Assembly: GCA_016946835.1 (NCBI GenBank)
Contig: JACVTC010000007.1
Coordinates: forward strand, 2,245,001-2,309,000
Source: Neocallimastix lanati (nom. inval.)
Taxonomy: Eukaryota > Neocallimastigomycota > Neocallimastigomycetes > Neocallimastigales > Neocallimastigaceae
Length of the DNA stretch: 64,000 bases
Direction: 5' to 3'
Shown: one piece after another, positions 25,186 to 39,370 of the stretch
Layout of the letters: each line of letters starts with the position of its first letter
Position numbering within the stretch: the stretch's first letter is position 1
Translations under genes and position numbers: made by a program
Notes under the pieces: model-generated
What the model was told of the DNA's origin: nothing
The model's database searches: none
Seen by the model: only the letters and a program-made list of their open reading frames with translations

Positions 25186-26772
25186 ATATTTCAATAATAT
25201 TATTTAATTTTTTAATATTATGGTCTCTATTCTTAATATTTTTTTTAATTTATTTATTTATTTATTTTATCTTCTTCATCTCTCTATTCTTAATATTTTT
25301 TTTCCAGTTCTTTTTTTTTTTTTTAATAATATTTCAATAATATTATTTAATTTTTTAATATTATGATCTACTGACTAATTTTTTTTTTTTTTTGTTTTGT
25401 TTTGTTTTGTTTTGTTATAATTTTTTTTTTTTTTCTATTTCTATAATATTATTTTTCATAATCTTTTTTTTTTTAATATATATATATATATATTTATAAT
25501 TTTTTTTTTTTTTTATTTTTTTTTTATTTTTTTTTTTATTTTTTTTTTATTTTTTTTTTATTGTTTTAGGTATTATATTTATTAAATAATTTTTCTTTCT
25601 AATAAATATATTATTTATTTTATTTTTTTTTCCCCTCTTTCTTTTCTATTCCTATAATATCTATTTATTTTTTTTTTTTTACTGACTGTTACTGGTCGAC
25701 TTAAAAAAAATTTTTTTATCTAGTTTTATACTGTATTAATTTTTAATTAATATTACTACCTGTTAAAATATATTTTTTTTTTCTATATTAACATAAATTT
25801 ATACCTATCATATATTGACTTTTTTTTTTTTTTTTTTTTTTTAAATAATATTATCCTATTTCTTTAAAATATTTTTATCTCTTTACGGTGATAATTTTTT
25901 TTAGTTAATTTTTATTATTATTTTTTTTTTTTTATTGAGAAAATATTAATATAATTATTAAAATATATATATATATATATATATATTGAAAGGAAAAACT
26001 AATAAATATATTAATATACATAAATATCAATATTAAATAATAATTTTATTTTATATAACTTATTTTTCTTATTTTTTTGTTTTATTATTTTACTTTATTT
26101 TATTTTATTTATTTATTTATTTTGTTACAAAACATTATTAGGTAAAAACAAAAATAAAAAGTCAATAAAAATATATATTATCAAAAAAAAAAAAAAAAGT
26201 ATATTAAATAATTATTTTAATAAATAAAAGTTACCTAAAACTCTATTTGATTGTGATTGTATTTTCATTTATTATATATGTATTTATTTTTTATTATTCA
26301 CTTTTTCGTATTTGGTGTATAATTCATAAATTCAAAAAAAAAAAAAAAAATTTTTTTTTTATTAAAATTATTATTAATTTATTTTATTATTAATTTATTG
26401 TATTATTAAATGAAAAAAATAAAAATCAAAATTAAAAAAAAAAATAAAAATAAAAAATAAAAAAAAAAATAAAAATAAAAAATAAAAATAAAAAGTAAAA
26501 AGTAAAAAAAAAAAAAAATGAAATAAAATAAAAAACAAAAGTAAAAAAAAAAAAAAGAAATAATACTTTATTTTAGCATAAAAAAAAAAAAAAAAAGAAA
26601 AAAAGAACAAGCCATACATAAAAAATAAAAAATAAAAAACAAAAGAAAAAAAAAAAAAAAAAAAAAAAAGAACTATTAGATATTATTATCAAATTGAATC
26701 GAGTTAGACATAATACTTTAAATACTTTATTTTAGCAGAAAAAAAAAAGAAGAAAAGAACAAGCCATACATA

Positions 26773-26805
<33 letters not shown>

Positions 26806-28140
26806 TATAATTTTATGTATTAAATGCTCTATAAATTTATTAATTAGGTATATTAATATATAAGATATAAATAGATGATAAAGTTATAATCAACAAATTA
26901 AATAAACTGATTTATTCATATCAAAAAAAAAATAAAAATTTTTTTTTAATATGAATAAAATAACAAAAAAAAAAAAAAAAAAATTTTTTTTTAATATGAA
27001 TAAAATAACAAAATATATATATATGTACAAATATATAAAAAAAAAAAACAAAATTTTTAATTTTACACAAAAAAACGGTTTATTCTTACCATCTTTTTTT
27101 TAATTTGTATTTATCTTTTTAATTTGCATATTTGTATATGTTTTTATTTTTAAAAAAAAAAAAATTTTTTTTTTCTGAATAAAAAATAAATATTTTTATT
27201 ATTATTATTATTATTATTATATTTAATTAGTTTTTTTTTTTTTATATATATATATATATTTTATTTTATTTTTTTTTTTTCGATTTTTTTGTTTGTATAA
27301 AGGGAATTTGTTAATATTCAGAATTAACAATCAAACAATCAATCAATTTTTTTTTTTTTTTTAACTTGACCTTTCATTAATAACTTTAATATATATTCAA
27401 TATAACAATATAAAAAAAAAAAAAAAAGTGACAAAAAAAAAAAAAAAGACATAAAAAAATTATATAAAATAATAAATTATAAATAATAAAAAAATAAAGT
27501 AGTAAAATAATAATAATTGAAAAATCAAATAACCAAATAAAAGAATCATAGAATAAAATAATAGAATAATAGAATAATAAAAAAATTAAATAAACCAATA
27601 ATACAATAATAGAATAATGGAATAATGAACAATAATCAAATAATCAAATAATCAAATAATCAAATAATCAAATAATAAATAAATAATAAATAATATATAA
27701 TAAATAAATAATAAAATAATAATAATAAATAATAATATATAATAAAATAATAATAATAAATAATAATAAATAATAATTAATAATAATTAATAATAATTAA
27801 TAATAAAATAATAATTAAAATAATAATTAAAATAATAAAATAATAATAAATATATAAAATAATATTAAATTTATTATATAAATATATTTATTAAACTTTT
27901 TAATTTTATAATTTTTTTTATATTTTTTCTGTATTATTTAATTTATTTTTATTTTTATTTTTATTTTTATTTTTATTTTTATTTTTATTTTTATTTTTAT
28001 TTTTATTTTTATTTTTATTTTTATTTTTATTTTTATTTTTATTTTTATTTTTATTTTTATTTTTATTTTTATTTTTATTTTTATTATTATTATTATTTTT
28101 ATTTTTATTTTTAATTTTTAATTTTTAATTTTTAACTTTT
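24801..28140. repeat. Simple-sequence region with short duplications
   Basis: Poly-T, (TTTA)n and poly-A tracts throughout. 25095-25230 and 25255-25375 are direct copies containing CTTCTTCATCTCTCTATTC, TTTCCAGTTC and TTTCAATAATATT. 26560-26640 and 26712-26790 are copies containing AATACTTTATTTTAGCA and GAACAAGCCATAC. 27640-27680 is (AATC/AAAT)n. 27939-28083 is a (TTTTTA)n array. The Phe/Tyr-rich frames are artefacts. Confidence 0.85.
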
Positions 28141-28145
28141 TGTTA

Positions 28146-28549
28146 GGTTAATCAAAAATATAAAACATCTTCATGACGCAAATAATGAATTAAATATAAA
28201 AGTTAAACTAATAAATGTAATGAATATATATATATTTAATTTATATATAAATTTAGTAATGCCAAGTGAATTGGTAATATAAATTTTACATTGTATGCAA
28301 TAAAAAATTAATAAATAAATAATACTATTCCTTTATTTATATATAAAAATTTATTTATTTATAATACATTAATTTTATATTTATTACATATTAAAACATA
28401 TTAAAATGTATATATGGATTTGTTGGTAATCGGTAAATAAATAGGTATCATTATATATCTAACAGTAGAGAGAGAGAATCTTTTCGTTTCAATTATCTTG
28501 GTAAAAATAAACTTGACAGGAAAGGATTATGATGACATGACCAACTATT
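28146..28549 (+). CDS. Candidate exon cluster of an unrecognised plus-strand gene
   Basis: After the acceptor TTTTTGTTAG the plus strand reads LIKNIKHLHDANNELNIKVK, helical and coiled-coil-like, up to a GTAATG donor at 28216. Further right, two frames over 28454-28549 are open and unusually protein-like. One gives RERESFRFNYLGKNKLDRKG and a TGA. The other runs YLTVERENLFVSIILVKINL then TGKDYDDMTNY and a TGA at 28549. I could not connect the pieces with matching phases: an intervening 17-nt candidate exon would start with TAA. Composition supports coding, but the gene model is incomplete and the family unknown. Confidence 0.3.
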
Positions 28550-28793
28550 GATATATATAAACTTTAAATAATATAAAATTTAAACAATAGAAAAAAAAAA
28601 AAAAAAAAAAAAGTTTAAATCATATAAATTAAATACATTCAAATACGAAAATTATAATAAATATATAATATATAATTTTAAATAATTTAGTATTTAATTA
28701 TTTTTTTTTTTTTAAAAAATAAAAATTAAAAAAATAATATTTTTAAATATTTTTATATTATACTATATTATATATAGTAGAATATAATATATT

Positions 28794-28826
<33 letters not shown>

Positions 28827-28992
28827 AATATTAATATAAACAAATAGATGAACGCTTTAATATAGAATCGTATATCATTTGCTAAATTTTTAATTTATAA
28901 TAGTATATATATTAGATGAATATATTTAGAATATTATGTGGAGTAGAGAGTTTAAATAAAAATTAGACTTTTTAAATAAAATAAAAGTAAAA

Positions 28993-29034
<42 letters not shown>

Positions 29035-29265
29035 TTTTATTTTATTTTATTTAATTTTATTATATTCTTAATTGTTTTCTTCTTTACAAGAATAAAAATA
29101 ATAATAATAATAAAAAAATATAAAAAAAAATATATTTTTTTCAATTTAAATAATTATATATATTTTTTTATGAATAAAAATTTATATTAATTTAAAAAAA
29201 ATATAAAACTATTGATTATTATATTTATATATTAAATTAAATAATAATAGATCATTAGTAAATAC

Positions 29266-29298
<33 letters not shown>

Positions 29299-29539
29299 TT
29301 TTATTCATATTTTTTAAGATCGTTTAAATTAAAATGCATTCCTAAAAATAAAAATGAAAATAAAATGAAAATAAAAATATATAAAAATAAAAATATATAA
29401 AAATAAAAATAAATAATGAAAATAAATGAAAATAAATAATGAATAATAGTAATATTAAATCATGAAAAAAAAAAAATTTAAAATAAAAAAATAAATTAAT
29501 AAATAAATATATATATATATAAACAAATAAATAATATAT

Positions 29540-29579
<40 letters not shown>

Positions 29580-29581
<2 letters not shown>

Positions 29582-29745
29582 TATTTTTTTAATTTTATTT
29601 CTTTAAAAATATAAAAAAATAAAAAATATATAATATTTTTATAATATTTTTATTTTTTTATTTTATTTTTATTATTATTATTCTCTGATTATATATTTTT
29701 TATTATTTTATATTTTTAAAGAAATAAAATTAAAAAAAAAATAAA
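29580..29745. repeat. Palindrome of about 165 bp
   Basis: The left arm contains TTAATTTTATTTCTTTAAAA and the right arm its complement TTTTAAAGAAATAAAATTAA. Both arms also share a TATAAAAA/ATATTTTTTA block around a centre near 29660. It could form a long hairpin in DNA or RNA. Confidence 0.75.
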
Positions 29746-29997
29746 AGTAAAATAAAAAAATAAAAATAAAATAAAATAAAAAGAAAAAAAAAAGTGAAAT
29801 ATATATACACATTTAGTTAATATTCTGTATTATTATTATTTTTTTTTCGAGTTTAGATTTTCTGTTATTATTAATTATTTATATCGCAATGTGAAAAAGA
29901 AGAGAAAAAAAAAAATGAGAGATAGAAATAGAAAAGAAATCTATTCAAAAAATTTTAATCGAAAATTTTATTAAATTCAAAAAATTAATTTGACTTA

Positions 29998-30735
29998 TAA
30001 TATGAAATAAAATTTTTAGATTAAAAAAAAAAAAAAAATTAAAAAATTAAAAAATTAAAAAAGAATTAAACTATCTCCTCAAATAATAATAAAAATTTTT
30101 ATTTATTTATTTATATATATTTATTTAAATGTATTTATATATTTGTATATATTTATATTATATATATTATATATATTTATTTATATTTATATATATATGT
30201 ATGTTTATTATGTATGTTTGTTGTTTATATGTATATACAAACGATATAAAATTTTAAATAAATATATATTTTAACATTTTATTTAATTTTTTTTTTTTTA
30301 ATAGTAAAAGAAAAAAAAAACTAATATTAAATTATTATGTATAAATATATAAATAAATAATTTTCCATATAAAAAGAGGTTTTTTTCTTTTTTGTAACAT
30401 TTTATTTCTCTTTTTTTTTTTTTTTTTACTATTTAAAGACAAAAAGAAAATAAAATGTTAAAATTTATATATTTATACAAATATATACATATAAATAAAT
30501 ATATAAATATATTATATATTAATATATTAATATATATATAATATTAATATATCTAATATAAATAGATAAATGCATAAATATAAAAATATAAATAAATTAA
30601 TAAATAAAAAATTTTTATTATTATTATTTGTGGAGATAGTTTAATTTTTTTTTAATTTTTAATTTTTAATTTTTTAATTTTAAAGTTTTTTTTTTTTTTT
30701 TAATCTAAAAATTTTATTTCATATTTTTTTTTTTT
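29998..30735. repeat. Large imperfect inverted repeat (foldback-like), about 730 bp
   Basis: Outer arms: ATATGAAATAAAATTTTTAG near 30000 against CTAAAAATTTTATTTCATAT near 30715, then TTAAACTATCTCC (30068) against GGAGATAGTTTAA (30633). Inner arms: TAACATTTTATTT near 30271 against AAATAAAATGTTA near 30450. The centre is near 30365. No transposase or obvious target duplication was found, so it may be a foldback element or MITE, or an inverted duplication. Confidence 0.7.
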
Positions 30736-30754
30736 TTAATTTTAAAGTTTTTTT

Positions 30755-31272
30755 TTTATTAAAAATTTCTATATTTGTTTAATTGTCCCCTACCATTTTA
30801 ATTAAATTTAATTTATTTTTTTTTTTTATTCTTTATTTTTTATTTTTATTTTTTTATTTTTATTTTTTTATTTTTTTTTTTTTTTTTGAGATTCGATTCA
30901 ATCATTTTATATTAATTATTTTATATAAATAGAAAAATAATTATTATTATTTAATTAAATACTTTTTTTTTTTTTCTTTTTTCGAATTAATTTTAATAGG
31001 TTGAAAAAAGAAAAAGAAGAAAATTTTTTATTTATTTACTTATTTATATACTTATTTATTCACTTATTTACTTATACTTTTATACTTTTTATTTTATCAT
31101 TTTTATAATATGAATTATTTATTTCTATTATTACTAAATTAATTTTTTTTTTTTATTAAAAATTTCTATATTGGTCGAATGGTCTCCTACAAATTTAATG
31201 AAATAAAATTTATTTCATTTATTTTTTATTTAACTTTTTTTTTATTTTTTATTTTATATTTGTATATACTTT

Positions 31273-31311
<39 letters not shown>

Positions 31312-31390
31312 CTTATTATTTTACTTATAATTTCAATCATTTTCAAATTATTTTTTTATATAAATAGAAAAATTAATTTTAAATAGGATG
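30755..31390. repeat. Diverged direct duplication of about 240 bp
   Basis: 30755-31025 and 31145-31420 are parallel copies: ATTAAAAATTTCTATATT, then TTTAATTGTCCCCTACC versus TCGAATGGTCTCCTACA, then TCAATCATTTT, ATATAAATAGAAAAAT and AATAGGATGAAAGAAAA-type ends. 31026-31144 between them is (TTTA)n-like. Confidence 0.7.
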
Positions 31391-31974
31391 AAAGAAAATT
31401 GAAGAAAAAATTTTTTTTTCTTTTCTTTTTTTTTTTTTTTTTTTCTTTCTTTATTAATTTTTATGAAGAAATCTTTTTTTTTCTTTTCTTTTTTTATTTT
31501 TGAGTTTTATATATATATATATATATATAAAAACAATCTACTGATTATATAATATTAATAAATTTACAATATAATTTAATTATAAAAATTCCTATCTTAA
31601 TCATTTATTATTTCATTTATTTATATTTAATATTAACTTTTTTATTTATTTATTTATTTAAAGTTGGTGATAAGTATTTTTGATTATATTATATTATTTA
31701 TATATATATATAAAGAAAAAAGTACTAAATAATTATATATATATATATAAATTTATAAATAAAATTAAAAAAAAAATAATAATAATAATAAATAATTATT
31801 AATAGTAATAATTATAGTAATAGTATTACTAATATTTTTTTGTTTGTTTGTTTGTTTGTTTGTTTGATTAGGTTGATTAGTTTAATATGTAAAAATAATA
31901 ATTATAATATTAAAAACTAATAACAATAAAAAAAAAAAATTTATTAATAATTAAAAATTAAAAATTAAAAATAA

Positions 31975-32006
<32 letters not shown>

Positions 32007-32201
32007 TTTGAATTAAAAAATAACAAATATAAAATATATAATAAAAAAAAATTAATCAAATAATGAAAGTAAAATAAAATAAAATAAAATAAAAAAAGAA
32101 AAAAAAAATAAATAAAAAAATTAATATCCTTTTTTGTTGATAATGCTGTTGTCAATATATATATATATATATAAAAACATTACATATATACATATGTAGT
32201 T

Positions 32202-32238
<37 letters not shown>

Positions 32239-32240
<2 letters not shown>

Positions 32241-35200
32241 ATTTAATATCTTGAATTTTAACGGTGGTCATATTATTTGTTAGAGAACTACTTTTATCAT
32301 TATTTATAGATTCCTGAGTAGCTGCTTTTCTTGAACGTACTTCATGTCGAATTGGTATCTTTTTTGTTATTTTTTTTTTTTTATTATTTAAATAATATAT
32401 ATATATATTAGATAAACAATATATGTATAATAATAATTATTAATATTAATATTATTAGTCAATATTATTATTTAATATAGCATCAATTTAATAATTATTC
32501 ATCAATTTCATTTAATTAATAAAAAAATAAAAGTATATCTATAAATTTATTCTAATATTTATTATAAGTAAAAAAAAAAATAATAATAATAATAATAAAA
32601 ATAATAATAATTATAAAAAGTAAATAATTATGAATAAAATTTTTATTATTAAATAAAATTTTAAAAATAAAGAAAACATCACAAAAAAAAATAAAAGTAA
32701 AAATATAAAGTATAAAATATAAAATATAAAATAAAAGTAAAAATAAAAAGTAAAAATATAAAATATAAAATATAAAATAAAAGTAAAAATAAAATTAAGA
32801 AAAAAGAACAAAAAAAAAATTATTCTTTTTTTAATTAATTAAAATTTAATTAAATTTAATTAAAAAAAATTTAATAAGGAAAAATTATATAAAATTATAC
32901 GTATATATAAAAATTAATTTATAATATATAATAAATATAAATAGAAATTTAAATAGAAATAAAAATTTTTAAAATAAAATTTTTTTTTTAAAAAAAAAAA
33001 AAGCTTAAATAGTAAATAAAAAAATGTTTTTTTTTTTTTTTAATATAAACTCCCATGTCAATTAACAATTAATAAATAAAAAAAATGACAACGCTCAGTA
33101 TTTTAATAATAAATAATAAATAATAAATAATAAATAATTAAATAATAAATAATTAAATAATAAATAATAAATAATAAATAATAAATAATTGAATAATAAA
33201 TAATAATTAAATAATAAATAATAAATAAATAGAGTAAAAAATTAAAAAAATAAATAAAAACTATTTATTTCTAATAATTAATTTTTGCTTATTTATTATA
33301 TTACTTATTATTATTTATTATTATTATTTATTCTTAATTTCATTTTTTACCTTGACGCCTTGTTTTGAAAAACATTTTGATAATTCAGTAGATTCTATTA
33401 TAATGGGAAAAATAAAATTTTTTATATTTATAAAGAATATAGTTTATATATATTAATATATAAATAAATAAATAAATAAAAATGATATTATGTTTATATA
33501 TATAAATATATAATTATTTTATAATATTATTTGTATTTAATGTTATGAAATTTTGAAAAGGTATATTATCATATATAGATTTTTAAAAATTAGATATACA
33601 TAAAAAAAAAAGTTAATTGTTAACAGAATTTATATTAAATTATATATATATATATAATAAAATATATATAATAAAAATATATATAATAAAAAAATATACA
33701 TAATAAAAAATAAGAGTAAAAATTATATATATTTAAAATATATATATATATAAATAGAAAAAAAAAATTTTAAAAAATAAAATATAAAAAATATGTATTT
33801 ATATAAATATAATTTTTTATATATAAATTATATAATATATTATATCATATATTATAATTATTGGTAAATATGTTTATATATATAAATTCAAAAAGTATAT
33901 ATAAATATAAAAAATATTTATATATTTATTAGTAAATATGTAATATAAATATATATATCAAAAAGTTAATATAGATTATATATTATTTTTGGTATATATA
34001 AATATAAATTATATATATAATATAAAAAGGAGAGAATAATAATAAAAAAAAAATTAAGATATAAATAGTATATAAAATTATTAGTGAATATATAAATGAT
34101 ATATAATAATTATTAAAATAAATTATATATAATATATAATGTTTTTTTTTTTTAAAAAATAATAAATATTTATATATATATATATATAGAAAATTATAGA
34201 TATAAATTATTATTAATTAAAGATTAATTATTAATAAAGATTATTAATCAATATTTATGTTAATATTTAAATAGTATATACATATAAATGAATATAATAA
34301 TTATAAATATAAATAATATAAAGATATATATATAAAGATATAAATTATTTATATATATATAATTTAGTAATGAATATTGTTATTTGTTGATATATATATT
34401 AATTAATGATTATTTATATAATTTATATTATTAATATTGGGAATTGAATTCAAAATTAAATATAATAAAAAATATATATATATAAATATAAAATTATATA
34501 TGAAAATTATATTTATAACAATAATATAATAAATAATATGAAAAAATTATATATGAAATGTAAATTAAGATTTAGTTAATAAATTTTAAATTTTTAAACT
34601 ATATATGGAATATAAAATATATATATATGTATATATATATATATAAATTTTTTTTATTCTAATTCTAATTCTTATATATTTTTATTTTACCAGTCATTCC
34701 AGGAAAACGTTTAGCAGTATATACAGTAAATATGTCAGAGAATTGTTCAGAGTTTATCGGTGCTTCTCCTTGATTTAAAACTAATGAATTATCATCTGTT
34801 ACACTTTTTTTTTATATATATATATTATAATATTGATAATAAATAAAATATTTTTTTTAGTAATTATAATTACCAAATAAGGTTTTTTTTTTTTTTTTTA
34901 ATCATTGGTTATTTAAATAAGATTTTTTTTTTAAATATAGGAAAAAAAGAAATAAGGTTATTTTTTTTATTAAAATTATATATATAAAATAAAAAGTTAA
35001 TATATAAAGGGAATATAAATAAATATATATAGAAATATATAAATTTTTTAAACCATTCAAATAAAAATTTAAAGATATAAAAAAAATAATATTAATTATA
35101 AAAATATATTTAAATAAAATATATATATATTTAAATAAATAAATAGAAAAAAAAAAGTATAAAAAGAACCTATAATTTAATAATATGTAATATATATTAA

Positions 35201-36522
35201 AATGTGAAGATTTTATAAAGGGAATATAAACTATAAATATACTAATTTAATATATATCAATATAATACTATCTATATATGTAATGTAATGTATTATTAAA
35301 AATAAAAATAATTTAAATTATTACTATTTTTTTTTAATTAATCTTTATGTAAGCAAATAAAATTGTAAAAATAAAAAAAAAAAAAAAAAGCTTTTGGTTA
35401 TAATAATTATCATAATAATAAAACTATAATAATATTATATAATATATATAATAATAATTATAATAATAATTAAGAATTAAATTATTTTTTTTTATAAATA
35501 TGACGAAAAAGGACAATTATAAAAAATTGACTTTTTCATGAAAAAAAAATTTTTTTTTTTTTAAATTATTAATTATAATTATTATTAATATATATATATA
35601 TATAAATTAAAACTATATAGAATATTACTAAAATTCCCCCTTTCTATTTTTTTTTTTTTTTTTTTTTTATTATTATCTTATTAAAAAATGAAAAAAATAA
35701 AAAAAAAAAAATAAAATAAAATATAATAAAAATTAATAAAAAAAATAATAAAAAATGATAATAAAAAAAATTAAAAATAAAAAAAATAAAAATAAAAAAA
35801 AAAATAAAAAATAAAAAGGGATTTTTTAATAATAATAATTATTTAAATAAATAAAGATAAAATTAAATATAAAAATATAACAATAAATAAATAAATAAAA
35901 AAATAAAGACTTAACAAAAAATAAAAAATATAAATAAAAATATAAAGACTTACGCTCCCAAATTACATAAAGAAAACTTTAATCGATATTTTCCTTCCAT
36001 TCTTACAGATAGGTCGGGAAATATAAAATAAACACTTTGTACACCTTCAGTATTAACTAAAGAGTAAGTTGAACTAACAAGCGACCCAACTAATATTCTT
36101 GTAAAGGTAGAGGAGGCACAAGGGTTAGCAATTAAATTTCTTTCCTTTTCACAATCCTCTGACCATAGACCACAGTGACATACAAAAAATATTTGTTCTT
36201 CACAGCTAATTTTTATATATAGTTAATTAGAAAGAAAAAAATAGGTTAATATAACATTTTTTCTTATATTTTATAAATTATTTATCATATATATATATAT
36301 TTTTTAATTAATATAAATAAAAAAAATTAATATAAAAACAACATAGCAAAATATTTTTTTTATAAAACTATGTTAAAAGAAAGTATGATAAAAATAAAAA
36401 TAATTTTTAAACTATAAATAATAAAAACGAAATAAAAAAAAAAAAATAATAAATAAAATAAAATAAAATAAAATAAAATAAAATAAAATAAAATAAAATA
36501 AAATAAAATAAAATAAAATAAA

Positions 36523-36559
<37 letters not shown>

Positions 36560-36648
36560 TATATCCATAAATAATATTAAAAATATATTTTAATTTTTCT
36601 CTTTGGTTACTATTTGAAATAATAAAAGTTACGATAATACTTTAAAAG

Positions 36649-36683
<35 letters not shown>

Positions 36684-39336
36684 AAATATATAATATAAAT
36701 TGATCATAATTAATGATACGATTATTAGTGATTAATAAAAATGAGATTTCGAATTAGAAGTTTGAAAATTATACAGAAATTTAGATTTCAAATAATTGAT
36801 AACATAATGATATAATTCATAAAGATATATTGTACTATCAATTATTAAAATTAGTGATAAAAACTATTCTATAGTTATATTGTATAATCAATTATTAAAA
36901 TTAGTGATAAAAACTATTCAATACTTTTCATCTATTGTTTTTAAAATATACTAATTCTATAATGAAATCCCAAAAAAATTTTAAAACATTAAATAATGGG
37001 GAAAATGTATCTAATTTTATAATGAAATCCACAAATTTTAAAAAGTTTTAAATGATGAGATTAAATAAGTTAAGTATTCTAATTTTTTAATGAAATCTGA
37101 ATAAATATTCTAATGATAGTATGAAATCCCAAATTTTGAACTTTAAATGTTGGGTTAATTATATATATATATATTTTTTTTTTTTTCAATAATGAAATCT
37201 CAAATTTTTATATTTTAAATGATGAATACATCTATAAATGAAATCTCAATTTTTATATTTTAAATGATGAATACATTTTTTTAATACTATTAATGAAATC
37301 TCAATTTTTATATTTTAAATGATGAATACATTTTTTTAATACTATTAATGAAATCTCAATTTTTATATTTTAAATGATGAATACATTTTTTTAATACTAT
37401 TAATGAAATTTCAATTTTTATATTTTAAATGATGAATACATTTTTTTAATACTATTAATGAAATTTCAATTTTTATATTTTAAATGATGAATACATTTTT
37501 TTTATACTATTAATGAAATTTCAATTTTTATATTTTAAATGATGAATACATTTTTTTAATACTATTAATGAAATCACAATTTTTATATTTTAAATGATGA
37601 ATACATTTTTTTAATACTATAAATGAAATCTCAATTTTTATATTTTAAATGATGAATACATCTATAAATGAAATCTCAATTTTTATATTTTAAATGATGA
37701 ATACATCTATAAATGAAATATCAATTTTTATACTTTAAATGATGAATACATCTATAAATGAAATCCCAATTTTTATATTTTAAAAGATGAATACATTTTT
37801 TTAATACGATTAATGAAATTTCAATTTTTATATTTTAAATGATGAATACATTTTTTCAATACTATAAATGAAATCTCAATTTTTATATTTTAAATGATGA
37901 ATACATTTTTTCAATACTATAAATGAAATCTCAATTTTTATATTTTAAATGATGAATACATTTTTTTTAATACTATTAATAAAATCTCAATTTTAATACT
38001 TTAAATAGTGAGTTAACTATACTAATTTTATAATGAATTTTCAATTTTTATACTTTAAAAATTGAGATTTCATTATAGAAAAAAAAAACGTATTTTTCGT
38101 TTTATACTTTAAATAATGAATACATTTTATAATACTATAAATGAAATCTCAGTTTTAATTTTTCAAATGATGAATACATTTTTCTAACGCTATAATGAAA
38201 TCTCAATTTTAATATTTCAAATAGTGAATACATTTTTTTAATACTATTAATGAAATTTCATTTTTATTTTTTCAAATGAATACATTTTTTTAATTCTATA
38301 ATGAAAACTCTGCTTTAATTTTTCAAATGAAGAATATATTTTTTTAATGTTATAATGAAATCCAAATTTCGATACTTTAAATGTTGAGTAAACTATACTA
38401 ATATTATAATGAAATTTCAATTTTTATACTTTAAATGAATACATTTTTCTAATGTTATGATGAAATCCAAATTTCGTACTTTAAATGTTTACTAATTTTA
38501 TAATGAAATTTCAATTTTTATACTTTAAATAACTGTATATTTTCTAATTTTATACTGAAATCTCAATTTTAAAGTTTTAAATTGTTGATATACTGTTAAG
38601 GTAATTTTTTATATACTTATGAAATTTCAGGGTAGAATTTATATAAAGTTAATATATATATATTTTTTTATAATTTGATTATAATTTTTTGATAAAATTA
38701 TTTAATTTTTAATGAAATCTCAATTTTTCTATTAAGAAAAATTAATTAATTATTTAATTGTATTCCATGTTAATATTTTAATGAAAAAAGGTTAGTGTAA
38801 TTAAAAAAAAAAAAAAAAAGGTTAAGTATATTAATTTTATTTAATGAAATTTCAAATTCAAAATAAAATAATTTTTAATTTTTATCTGAAATTTAATGAA
38901 ATCTCCATGAATAGGGTAAGTTTTATCTTTTAATTACTTAATGAAATCCCTATAAATTAACCTTGAACTACTTTAAATATTTTTACCTTTACTTTTTTTA
39001 AATATTTAACGAAATTTTTGATATTTTTATTACTATGAATATAAAATTTATACTATAGCATATTTAATGAAATTTTTTATTGTAAACTTTAAAATAAAGG
39101 TTAAGTAATATATATATTTTTTTTAATGAAATCTTAAATTTTTTGTTGTAAATATTTAACTTTAAATTTTCAATTATTTAATGAAATTTTAATTTTTCGT
39201 TATTTACTATTTGAATATTTAATAATAAATATCAATTTATTTAATAAATTCTCCTTTTTTCTTTTATTTATTTTTTTTTTTCGTTGTTGTAAATATTTTA
39301 TAATTTCAGCTTAGAATTAGAGAAATAAAATATTAT

Positions 39337-39370
<34 letters not shown>

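Noticed and set aside
28514-28550. 19-nt introns in the candidate gene at 28.4-28.5 kb
   Set aside because: Splicing them would give tidy frames, but 19 nt is too short for a normal fungal intron and unspliced frames are also open.
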